Shown: positions 8,790-19,757 of the stretch, piece by piece | Position numbering within the stretch: the stretch's first letter is position 1 | Layout of the letters: every line of letters starts with the position of its first letter | Assembly (NCBI GenBank): GCA_018401015.1 | Contig: JAGYLP010000001.1 | Location: forward strand, 142,463-206,462 | DNA length: 64,000 nucleotides | Direction of reading: 5' to 3' | Source of the DNA: Bacteroidales bacterium | Lineage (GTDB): Bacteria > Bacteroidota > Bacteroidia > Bacteroidales > M50B96 | The notes under the pieces: model-generated | The model's database searches: none | The model's input: only the letters and a program-made list of their open reading frames with translations | What the model was told of the DNA's origin: nothing | Made by a program: the position numbers and the translations under genes

Positions 8790-11099
8790 TTGTTGCAATC
8801 GGGTAAGTTATATCGTAAGGATCGTTTTTCGAATGTCATTCTCATCGGTTTCAGTCTGCTGTTCCTTTGGGCTTGTAATTCGCAAAAGCATTTACAACCC
8901 GGACAGGAGATTTTGAAAAAAACGTCGATCGAAATCGACGATAAGTCCACCATCCCTAGTCGGGAACTTCAGGCATTTCTTAAGCAACGTCCGAATAAGC
9001 GAATCTTAGGCTTTTATCCTTTCCACTTGCAGATGTATTTCATGTTTGAAAATGGGAAAGAACGAAAATGGAAGCAAAAGCTGCAGGAGGTAATGGGAGA
9101 GGAACCGGTTATTTACGACGCCGGTTTGGCCGAGCGCACAGCTCGAAATCTGAAGGTTCATCTTCAGAATAAAGGATTTTATCAGGCCGAGGTTGTTGAA
9201 ACCTTCGAAGATGGGGAACAAGTTTTTTCAATTAAAGCCGGAGCGGTTTATACCATACGTACTCTTCGGTGGGAAATTCAGGATAGCTTGTTAGCGAAAA
9301 CTTATCCCGATGCTTTGGTGGGTCAAAGTTTATTACAGGAAGGCAAACCATTTGATCTTGATTTGTTGGATAATGAACGGGCACGGGTGAATAAATTTCT
9401 CCGCGACCGGGGCTATTTTGAATTTTCGCGCGATTACGTAGAATACCTCGCCGATACTACTCAGGCCGAGGAGCAGGTCGATGTAGTCGTTCGTATCCGT
9501 TCTTTCCCTCTAAATCCGATGAAAGTTCATCCGGTTTATCGGGTTAAACATGTTTACCTTTATCTTGATATGCCCGGAATTACAGCGGATAATTCCAATC
9601 AAACCGATACGATTCAATTAGCAGGGCGCTATTTGATATTTACCGGCAATTTACCAACACTCAAAACCTCGCGCTTGTTTGGCGAAGTCGCTATTCGACC
9701 GGGAGCATTATTCAGCGCCGACGATGTGGATCGAACCTATAGGCAACTAACTGCCTTGCAGCAATTTCGATACATCAATATTGTATTCGATGAACTTCCA
9801 TACGATTCACTGTCGGCCGAAAAGAGCCTTAATTGCTACATTACACTGAATACCGATGAGTTACAATCGTATCAAGTGGAAGTGGAAGGAAGTAACTCGT
9901 CGAACCACTGGGGCATTGGCGGGAATTTAAATTATAATCACCGGAATGTTTATCGAGGTGCTGAAATGTTGAGTTTGAAATTTCGGGGTGCTTTTGAATA
10001 TCAGCAAGATATCATTGACCAAACGCGGAATGTTTTGTATCCGAATATTTTCGATTATGGCGTAGAGGCTAATTTGCGGTTTCCGGAGTTTAAATTGCCT
10101 TTCAGTTCTTATCGATTCCTGGAAGGGGCTGATGCGAAGACCAATCTCATGGCTATGTATAACCATCAGAAGCGTCCGTTTTATACTCGCACCTTGCTGA
10201 ATGGTAGTTTTGGTTATTTAATTCGGGAGAATGAACGGCGCACACATGCTGTTAATCCTTTCGAGCTGAACATTATCTCCCTAACCGATACTACTCCGGA
10301 ATTTAGTCAGTTGTTCGATACTTTATTTCTCCGATACAGCTACGAATCGCAGTTTATTGCTGCCAGTAGTTATACGTTCCGATACAATAATCAGGATAAA
10401 AAGAAGCAACGCAATTTTTACTTCATCACTGCACGAGGCGAAGTAGCCGGCAATGTATTAGCATTTGCAAACGACATCCTGGGCCGACAAAAAACGGTCG
10501 ATGGTTTTTATGAGATGTTTAGTACCCGGTTTGCTCAATATGTAAAAGCCGAAGTAGATTTACGGTATTATCAATATCTCGGCAAAAATTCCATGCTGGC
10601 TTATCGCGGATTTGTTGGGGTGGGTTACCCTTATGGGAACAATGTAGTGCTTCCTTTTATCAAAAAGTACTTCATTGGTGGACCGAATAGCATTCGAGCC
10701 TGGCGGATTCGGTCGCTTGGCCCCGGAGGTTATGTCGACGATTCCTTTTTCCCCGATTTAAATGCCGATATCAAGCTGGAAGCGAATGTGGAATATCGTT
10801 TCGACATCTTTCGAAAAATAAAAGGTGCGGTCTTCGTTGATATGGGAAACATTTGGGCCATCAACGAGTTCGACGAGCGGAACGATGCGCTGTTTCAATG
10901 GAATCGCTTTTATAAACAAATAGCTGTCGGATCGGGGTTTGGCCTTCGGTACGATCTCGATTTTATTCTGTTTCGAATCGACTTGGGAATCAAGGTTGCC
11001 GATCCGGAGTTAGCTTCCGACAAGCGTTGGCTCTTTGTGCATCGGAAAATTGCTGCGGGCGATTTTAATTGGAATTTTGGGATTGATTATCCTTTCTAG
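8790..11099 (+). CDS. Omp85/BamA superfamily outer membrane protein, lipoprotein (TamL-like)
   Basis: 769 aa; lipobox-like LLFLWAC; POTRA-like N-terminus; C-terminal FIGGPNSIRAWRIRSLGPGGY and FVDMGNIW motifs of surface antigen D15. No in-frame ATG near the start; TTG at 8790 or 8793 is the probable start. Confidence 0.88.
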   Translation: MLQSGKLYRKDRFSNVILIGFSLLFLWACNSQKHLQPGQEILKKTSIEIDDKSTIPSRELQAFLKQRPNKRILGFYPFHLQMYFMFENGKERKWKQKLQEVMGEEPVIYDAGLAERTARNLKVHLQNKGFYQAEVVETFEDGEQVFSIKAGAVYTIRTLRWEIQDSLLAKTYPDALVGQSLLQEGKPFDLDLLDNERARVNKFLRDRGYFEFSRDYVEYLADTTQAEEQVDVVVRIRSFPLNPMKVHPVYRVKHVYLYLDMPGITADNSNQTDTIQLAGRYLIFTGNLPTLKTSRLFGEVAIRPGALFSADDVDRTYRQLTALQQFRYINIVFDELPYDSLSAEKSLNCYITLNTDELQSYQVEVEGSNSSNHWGIGGNLNYNHRNVYRGAEMLSLKFRGAFEYQQDIIDQTRNVLYPNIFDYGVEANLRFPEFKLPFSSYRFLEGADAKTNLMAMYNHQKRPFYTRTLLNGSFGYLIRENERRTHAVNPFELNIISLTDTTPEFSQLFDTLFLRYSYESQFIAASSYTFRYNNQDKKKQRNFYFITARGEVAGNVLAFANDILGRQKTVDGFYEMFSTRFAQYVKAEVDLRYYQYLGKNSMLAYRGFVGVGYPYGNNVVLPFIKKYFIGGPNSIRAWRIRSLGPGGYVDDSFFPDLNADIKLEANVEYRFDIFRKIKGAVFVDMGNIWAINEFDERNDALFQWNRFYKQIAVGSGFGLRYDLDFILFRIDLGIKVADPELASDKRWLFVHRKIAAGDFNWNFGIDYPF

Positions 11100-11135
11100 T
11101 TCATTCCGATGGATTTGCTTAGTGAAATATGCGGG

Positions 11136-12008
11136 TTAAACCACATTAAGTAGCTGTTCTTTTATTTTTTCCAATTCGTCTTTCATCGCTACCACCACTC
11201 GTTGCATCGAGGAATGATTCGATTTGGAGCCCAGGGTATTGATTTCCCTCCCTATTTCCTGCGCAATGAAGCCCAATTTCTTTCCCTGCGATTCGGGTAG
11301 CGCGGCAGTCTCGAGAAAAAACAGACAATGTTGGTGTAAACGCACTTTCTCTTCGGTAATATCGAGCTTCTCTAAGTAGAAAAATATTTCCTGTTCTAAA
11401 CGGTTGTTGTCGAAATTAACGCCTTGTGTCCACTCTTCGATGTTGTCGTGAAAGCGTTTCTTCAACTTGGCAATTCGTTCCGGCTCAAAAGCTTCAATTT
11501 CCTGAATCAAGGAATCGATTAGGCGTATTCGACTCAAGATATCTTTCTCCAGCACATTCCCTTCTTGCAAACGGAAGGTATCGACTTGCTGCAATGCTTC
11601 GCGAAATTGCTGCTCAAGTTGAGTCCATTCCGATTCGTCGGGTTCGTCGCGACCAAAATCGATGCTGTCGGGTAAACGCAGGATAGCCGGGAGTAAGTTG
11701 TTTTCGTTACCGGTAAGCTCTTTTGGTAAGGATTTTATTTGCTCGAAATAGGCTGTAACCACCTGGGGATTAATTCGATTTCGGATGTGCTCCGACTTGC
11801 CATCGGTGTTAAAACTTACTTCTATTTTGCCCCGCTCGAGCATTTGGGAAATTTCGTTCCGCAATTGCTGCTCTTTCTCCTTGTAGGCCGAAGGAATACG
11901 AAAGCTGATATCGAGGTTCTTACTATTAAGCGTTCGAATCTCGATGACAATATTTTTCTGTGGGAGTTCGCAAACGGCTTTCCCGTAGCCAGTCATCGAT
12001 TTAAACAT
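11136..12008 (-). CDS. YicC family endoribonuclease
   Basis: 290 aa; MFKSMTGYGKA N-terminus and C-terminal LGFIAQEIGREINTLGSKSNHSSMQRVVVAMKDELEKIKEQLLNVV. Confidence 0.95.
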   Translation of the reverse strand: MFKSMTGYGKAVCELPQKNIVIEIRTLNSKNLDISFRIPSAYKEKEQQLRNEISQMLERGKIEVSFNTDGKSEHIRNRINPQVVTAYFEQIKSLPKELTGNENNLLPAILRLPDSIDFGRDEPDESEWTQLEQQFREALQQVDTFRLQEGNVLEKDILSRIRLIDSLIQEIEAFEPERIAKLKKRFHDNIEEWTQGVNFDNNRLEQEIFFYLEKLDITEEKVRLHQHCLFFLETAALPESQGKKLGFIAQEIGREINTLGSKSNHSSMQRVVVAMKDELEKIKEQLLNVV

Positions 12009-12014
12009 GATGCT

Positions 12015-13344
12015 TTATTTGGTTAACCATCCTTGTATGGCGCGGTAAATATCATTTCCGTTGGCAAAAAGCAATAAGCTTAGGAGTAAAATCATTCCTA
12101 TCATTTGAGCATACTCCAGGAATTTATCGCCCGGCTTGCGACCTGTTACGATCTCGTACAAGAGAAATGCAACATGCCCACCGTCTAATGCAGGTATTGG
12201 TAAAATATTCATGAAGGCTAATACCAGCGAAATGAAAGCGGTCATGTTCCAGAAAGTTTGCCAGTCCCACGATTTAGGGAACAAGCCGCCAATGGCACCA
12301 AATCCACCTACTTGCTTGGCTCCTTCTTTGGTGAATACGAGTTTCATTTGTCGAACATAAAACCCTAAACGTTCTACCCCCAAATCGATTCCGGCCGGAA
12401 TGGCTGAGAGTAAACCGTATTCTTCTTTGGAGATTCTGAAATGATAATCGGGTGGTTTGTTGTAAACGCCCAGAACCGCTGTTTCGTCGAAATGCACTTC
12501 GATACTCATCGGATGATTGTTTCGGAGGATATTTACAGCCGTTGTTTGGGAGGCATAATTTACTTTTTCGCGGTTAAAATCGGAGAAGTAAGGGGTTGGT
12601 TTGTTGTCGATACCAACAATTCGGTCGCCTGTGCGTAAGCCGGCTCGATGACCTGCTGAACCGGGAACCAAGGTGTCGATAACAAAGGGAACCCGGATGT
12701 TTATCAAGTCGCGAACCTCGGCGGCAATAACCTGGCGTGCAAATCCTTTGGGTATTTCGATGCGGTGAATTTCACCTTCGCGCAAAACTTCGGCATAGCG
12801 AGGTTCATCGATTAATAACTTTGGAACAATGTCGCGATAGTTTTCTAGTTTAAAGGTGTCGATAGCAATTATTTTGTCGCCGTTTTGGAATCCTATTTCC
12901 TGTGCAATCTCGTGAAAATCATATCCATAATCGATATCTTCCGGAGCAATGTATTCTTTTCCCCAGGTGAATAAGACCATGCTATAGATAAAGAGTGCCA
13001 AAAGGAAATTAACCAAGACTCCTCCCGTCATGATCAAAAGACGTTGCCAAGCTGGTTTACTTCTGAATTCGTAGGGTTTGGCAGGTTGTTTCAATGCTTC
13101 TTTATCCATCGATTCGTCGATCATTCCGGATATTTTCACGTATCCGCCCAGTGGCAGCCAGCCAATACCGTATTCGGTATCGCCTTTTTTGAATTTGAAG
13201 AGCGAGAACCACGGATCGAAGAAGAGATAAAATTTCTCGACGCGCGTTTTAAATAAACGGGCAAAGAAGAAATGACCAAATTCATGTAATAGCACCAGGA
13301 TAGAGGCTTAGGATTAAGCCCAGTGCTTGCGTGAGTATTCCCAT
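12015..13344 (-). pseudogene. rseP: Site-2 protease RseP family with apparent N-terminal frameshift (main ORF 12015..13295; N-terminal fragment from ATG 13344)
   Basis: Main frame: HEFGHFFFARLFKTRVEKF..., PDZ domain, NILPIPALDGGH. The ATG at 13342-13344 reads MGILTQALGLILSLYPGAIT* in another frame; joining at AGCCTCT|ATCCTGGTG would restore ...LILSL(S)ILVLLHEFGHFF. Confidence 0.8.
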
Positions 13345-13721
13345 AATAATGAATGTATGCTGAAAAATTGTGCTGCAAATAAACATCATATAATTCAGAA
13401 GTAGGAATTCCTTTCCGAATTTTTAACGCAGAAGCCGGAAGGCTGTTGGCTATTGGCTTCCCGAAAGTTTTCGGGAGGCTATTGGCTGGTTCGTTGTTGC
13501 TGGCTTTCCCTTGAACTGGAATGAATGCTAGGCGGTAATTCGTGCTCATGCTCGTGCTCTTGCAGTCTTAAGCTAGAGTTCTGTCAATTAATCACTTCAA
13601 AATTGCTAAAGGCATACTTTTCACTCTTCACTTTTCACTTTTCACTTCCTAATCATCATCAATCAAGCGTAAACTTGCGAATGAAGCAAGTATATTTGCC
13701 GCACATTAAAAGAAAAAAATC

Positions 13722-15590
13722 GTGGTTATCAGTTTACTTCAGGCAGAGAATATTAGCAAGTCGTTCGGCGACCTCCTTTTGTTTGAAAATCTAAATATCA
13801 GTATCGATAAGGATCAAAAGATTGCTCTTATTGCTAAGAATGGAACTGGAAAAACCAGTTTGCTTAATATCTTGGCAGGACTCGATGAACCGGACGATGG
13901 CCTGATCTCTCGTCGAAATGATCTGAGCCTCGGCTATTTGTCGCAAAACCCTGAATTCGACCCAACTAAAACCGTTCTCGAACAGGCTCTCTCGGTCGAT
14001 AATGAGGTGTGTCGGGTTATTCAACAATACGAAGACTTACTCCTCAAGGACGATAAAGACGCCCTCGGAAATGCTATGGCTGCAATGGATGCCCTCCAGG
14101 CCTGGGACTACGAGGTGAGAATGAAGCAGATCCTTGGGAAGCTTGGATTTGAACGATTCGATGCCTCGGTCGGACAGTTATCGGGAGGACAAAAAAAGCG
14201 CTTAGCACTTGCTACGGTGCTGATTCAAAAACCCGATTTACTCATTCTCGATGAGCCAACCAACCACCTCGATCTCGAAATGATTGAATGGCTCGAGCAG
14301 TACCTCAAAAATACAGTTACCACCTTATTCATGGTGACCCACGACCGTTATTTCCTTGATCGGGTTTGTAACGAAATAATTGAACTCGACGATCAGCAGC
14401 TTTATACCTATAAAGGAAACTATTCGTATTTCCTGGAAAAAAGAGAGTTGCGTTTGCAGAACTTACAGGCAAACATTGAGAAATCGAAAAACCTTTTCCG
14501 GAAAGAACTGGAGTGGATGCGTCGAATGCCCCAGGCACGTACGACCAAATCGAAATCGCGGATCGAATCGTTTTTCGATTTAAAAGAAGAAGCAACTCGC
14601 CGGATACAGGAAAAACAAATCCAACTCCACATTAAAACAGAACGCCTGGGTAAAAAGATTCTTGAACTGCATTATATCTCCAAAGCCTATGAGGATCTGG
14701 TCTTGTTTCGCGATTTTCAGTACAAGTTCGTTCGGGGTGAAAAAATTGGTATCGTCGGACGAAATGGTTGCGGGAAATCTACTCTGCTTCACATTATCAC
14801 TCAGTCGGTTAAGCCTGATTCGGGAAGCCTCGATACCGGCGAAACGGTGAAATTTGGTTACTACCGGCAAGATGGAATGCAGTTTAGCGAGAATCTGAAA
14901 GTAATCGAAGCGGTAAAAGAAGTGGCCGAGATTGTCATCCTGGGCGATGGACGCAAAATGTCGGTGAGCCAGTTTTTGCAGTATTTTCTTTTTCCAACCG
15001 ATATGCATTACCTGCCCGTTGCCAAGCTCAGTGGAGGAGAAAAGCGACGACTGTACTTGCTCACCATCCTCATGCAGAATCCGAACTTTCTCATTCTGGA
15101 TGAGCCTACGAACGATCTGGATATCATGACACTAAGTGTGTTGGAGGATTATTTACAACACTATCCGGGATGTATTCTGATTGTATCGCACGACCGCTAT
15201 TTTCTCGATAAAATTGTCGATCATATTTTTGCTTTCGAAGGAGAAGGAAAAATTCGCGATTATCCGGGTAATTACAGCTTGTATCGTGAGTATCTGGCAA
15301 ATCAGGAAAGTGCAAAGGCTAAGGCTGTTGCTGCAACTGTACCTCCCAAAGCGAAGTATAATCAATCGAGTCGTAAGTTTTCTTTTAAAGATAAACATGA
15401 ATTTGAGCAGCTCGAAATTGAATTAAAGAAACTCAGCGAACAGCGCTCTGCCTTGGAGCAAGAACTCGAATCGGGCCATGTTCCTTTGGAGGAATTGGTT
15501 ACTAAGTCGGAACAATTGGGAAAGCTAATTGAATTGATCGATGAGAAAGAAACTCGCTGGCTGGAACTCGACGAACTCATTCATTCCTAG
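13722..15590 (+). CDS. ABC-F family ATP-binding cassette protein
   Basis: 622 aa, GTG start; duplicated Walker A (AKNGTGKTSLLN, GRNGCGKSTLLH), LSGGQKKRLALA and LSGGEKRRLYLL signatures; no transmembrane domain. Confidence 0.95.
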   Translation: MVISLLQAENISKSFGDLLLFENLNISIDKDQKIALIAKNGTGKTSLLNILAGLDEPDDGLISRRNDLSLGYLSQNPEFDPTKTVLEQALSVDNEVCRVIQQYEDLLLKDDKDALGNAMAAMDALQAWDYEVRMKQILGKLGFERFDASVGQLSGGQKKRLALATVLIQKPDLLILDEPTNHLDLEMIEWLEQYLKNTVTTLFMVTHDRYFLDRVCNEIIELDDQQLYTYKGNYSYFLEKRELRLQNLQANIEKSKNLFRKELEWMRRMPQARTTKSKSRIESFFDLKEEATRRIQEKQIQLHIKTERLGKKILELHYISKAYEDLVLFRDFQYKFVRGEKIGIVGRNGCGKSTLLHIITQSVKPDSGSLDTGETVKFGYYRQDGMQFSENLKVIEAVKEVAEIVILGDGRKMSVSQFLQYFLFPTDMHYLPVAKLSGGEKRRLYLLTILMQNPNFLILDEPTNDLDIMTLSVLEDYLQHYPGCILIVSHDRYFLDKIVDHIFAFEGEGKIRDYPGNYSLYREYLANQESAKAKAVAATVPPKAKYNQSSRKFSFKDKHEFEQLEIELKKLSEQRSALEQELESGHVPLEELVTKSEQLGKLIELIDEKETRWLELDELIHS

Positions 15591-15599
15591 TAAAGAAAG

Positions 15600-15627
15600 A
15601 AGCTTTCCGCAGGGAGGCGGAAAGCTT
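15600..15627 (+). terminator. Probable terminator hairpin after ABC-F gene
   Basis: Perfect 11-bp stem AAGCTTTCCGC-AGGGAG-GCGGAAAGCTT, 10 nt after the stop codon; weak T-tract. Confidence 0.55.
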
Positions 15628-15787
15628 TAATAGGAAGAAAGAAACTTTTCTCTTGCGAGAAGGCGTTTCAACTACAAAGTTATGACGGGCACATCCCCTT
15701 TGGGTTAAGGAATGATTAAGTAAATATCAATTCAAGGTTTTTAGTGTCGAGCCGCAATTCAGGCTGAATACTAGCCTTAACACTTAT

Positions 15788-15960
15788 CTCTTTGCGTGCT
15801 CTGCGAGACCTTTGCGTCCTTTGCGTGACCCCCCCGTTCAGCATCGGTCGAGAACAGGGCAAAGAGCGGACACTGTATCTTATTTTCAGTTCGCGGAGGT
15901 TTTATAAGGCCGCAAAGGTTCGCGCAAAGGGCGCTGAGGATGCGCAAAGGACGCGGAGTT
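15788..15960. repeat. Inverted repeat of CTTTGCG-rich modules
   Basis: Left arm TTTGCGTGCTCTGCGAGACCTTTGCGTCCTTTGCGTG; right arm contains CGCGCAAAGGGCGCTGAGGATGCGCAAAGGACGCGGAG, the reverse-complement type. Confidence 0.7.
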
Positions 15961-16030
15961 TTATGCTTGCGGTTGGCTTTTGGCTTTTAGCTTTCGGCGG
16001 TTGGCTTTTAGTGCTCTTGCTTGGATGCCC

Positions 16031-16244
16031 AGATTAGGGGCGTAGCCCTGTAATCTTCGTAGTATGATTGCTGCACCACGATCCTGAGGGGCGTTAGCCC
16101 TGAAATCTTCATTCATCGTATTATTCTGTGTCGGTGTTTTAAGATGTCAGGGCTACGCCCCTTTGGGTTCGTGGTTTAACTGCTTGCTACGAAGATTTGA
16201 GGGCTACGCCCCCATGACGCGTTGTTCATAGTCCACTGACTTAT
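16031..16244. repeat. Dispersed palindromic repeat, copy A (four AGGGCTACGCCC arms)
   Basis: Near-identical to 22121..22335; begins AGATTAGGGGCGTAGCCCTGTAATCTTCGTAG, ends GGGCTACGCCCCCATGACGCGTTGTTCATAGTCCACTGACTT. Confidence 0.9.
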
Positions 16245-16343
16245 TTGGCGGTTGGCTGTTGGCTTTTAGCTTTTGGCTTTTAACTTTTGGCTTAAGGTTT
16301 TTGTATGCTTTTCTTTGAATGAGCATGAATGCCACGCGCCGGG

Positions 16344-16421
16344 AAGCGCGCGGCAGTTCGTTGTGGTTGAGCCGCGCGGCAGTTCGTTGTTGTTGAGGTG
16401 TGCGGCAGTTCGTTGTGGTTG
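16344..16421. repeat. 26-bp tandem repeat, three copies
   Basis: AAGCGCGCGGCAGTTCGTTGTGGTTG / AGCCGCGCGGCAGTTCGTTGTTGTTG / AGGTGTGCGGCAGTTCGTTGTGGTTG. Confidence 0.85.
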
Positions 16422-16588
16422 CTTTCTCCTCCTCGCCAAGTCGCCAAGTCGCCTTTTCGCTAATGCTGTTTTATCGCAGGTATTGGAAATTGTACTAGTT
16501 TTCAAACTAATTTTGTTTTCAATAATCAGCTGGCCTGATACCGTTGGTCATGCTCACATTGCTTTCAGGAATCTTAAAGAAGCGCTTC

Positions 16589-17086
16589 ATGAACATTAAT
16601 GAACAGATTATTCGATCGAAAATCATGTCGACCGAATCCTTGAGTCAACAGCTTATATCCATGCGAACCGATGGAGGTAAGATGGTATTCACGAATGGAT
16701 GCTTCGACTTAGTTCACTTAGGACATGTCGATTATTTGAGCAAGGCTGCCGAGTTGGGCGATTTTCTGGTAGTGGGATTGAATAGCGATCGGAGTGTTGA
16801 GCGTTTAAAAGGCAAGGGCCGGCCGCTACAAGATGAATCTTCCCGCGCTTTTCTGCTGGCCTCTTTCTTTTTTGTCGATGCAGTGGTGTTGTTCGACGAG
16901 GATACTCCTTATGAATTAATCGCAAAGCTGGAACCCGATGTGCTCATAAAAGGAAGTGATTATCAACTTACCGACATTGTTGGTGCTGATTTGGTTCTGG
17001 CCCGTGGAGGAAGTGTTCAGACCCTTGACTTTGTTGCCGGATATTCGACTAGTGCTATCGTAAAGCGAATAATTGAAAATCAGTAA
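16589..17086 (+). CDS. HldE C-terminal-like / RfaE2 adenylyltransferase (nucleotidyltransferase)
   Basis: TNGCFDLVHLGHVDYLSKAAELGDFLVVGLNSDRSVERLKG...LIKGSDY...FVAGYSTSAIVKRI; ATG at 16589. Confidence 0.9.
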   Translation: MNINEQIIRSKIMSTESLSQQLISMRTDGGKMVFTNGCFDLVHLGHVDYLSKAAELGDFLVVGLNSDRSVERLKGKGRPLQDESSRAFLLASFFFVDAVVLFDEDTPYELIAKLEPDVLIKGSDYQLTDIVGADLVLARGGSVQTLDFVAGYSTSAIVKRIIENQ

Positions 17087-17342
17087 AATAAAATAGGCAT
17101 TATCTCCTTCAACCCTTTTTCAAAGTAAAACGTAATAAGTATAAATTCGTATTAATTAGGCAGTATATGCTAGAAGTTTGTTTCGAATGCAAATAAGTTG
17201 TTTCGGAGAGTGTTTTTGGGGTTTGTTTTTGTAATAAGCAGATAATCATTGGTTAAGCTTTGTTGTTACTTGGCTAAAAAGAGTGCTTCAATTTCAAAGA
17301 AAAGTTAAAAGTGACTTTTATATGAAAAAAGTACTAGAAAAA

Positions 17343-17375
17343 TTTGCGTAGAACTTCATTTTATTATTAGATTTG
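17343..17375 (+). promoter_or_regulatory. Bacteroidota-type promoter for candidate sRNA/leader
   Basis: TTTG (17343-17346), 21-nt spacer, TAGATTTG (17368-17375). Confidence 0.5.
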
Positions 17376-17379
17376 TAGT

Positions 17380-17571
17380 GTCATTAGTTGAGCATACAAG
17401 TTAATTGTTAAGCAAGTGTTCGACTTTAAGAGATTATAAGAAGTAAGTTTTATAGGAATTGGGTGCCAATCAAACTTATCTTCTAAAGATAAAGGCTAAG
17501 GGGTTAGCTTTATTTCTGATTGAGTGTTCCCTGCAGACGTCTCGCCCGAGATTCTGCAGGGATTTTTTTTT
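17380..17571 (+). ncRNA. Candidate structured small RNA or ligA leader (approximate boundaries)
   Basis: Between a consensus promoter and a strong terminator; contains hairpins ATTGG-GTG-CCAAT (17458-17470), TTATCTT-CTA-AAGATAA (17476-17492), GCTAA-GGGG-TTAGC (17495-17508); no convincing ORF. Confidence 0.45.
17528..17571 (+). terminator. Intrinsic terminator
   Basis: TCCCTGCAGA ... TCTGCAGGGA (10 bp) with inner TCTCG-CC-CGAGA stem, followed by nine T. Confidence 0.85.
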
Positions 17572-17616
17572 GAGCCTTTTAACCGAATTTATCCCTCTAT
17601 TCTTACTAAACTCTGA

Positions 17617-19665
<2,049 letters not shown>

Positions 19666-19757
19666 GAGGTTTCCCTCGAAACTCCTTTCACACGTTAATT
19701 TTGGTTAAGCTCGATTATGCGAGCAATGTACATACGTTTGCTTTTTATCTTTGTGCT

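Noticed and set aside
13136-13549. 137-aa minus-strand ORF at the rseP 5' end
   Set aside because: Overlaps rseP in a different frame and continues into the repeat-rich spacer; its middle is out-of-frame rseP sequence.
16436-16462. CGCCAAGTCGCCAAGTCGCC short tandem repeat (also 22486-22520), considered as CRISPR
   Set aside because: Units are only ~9 bp with no spacers, so this is low-complexity tandem repeat.
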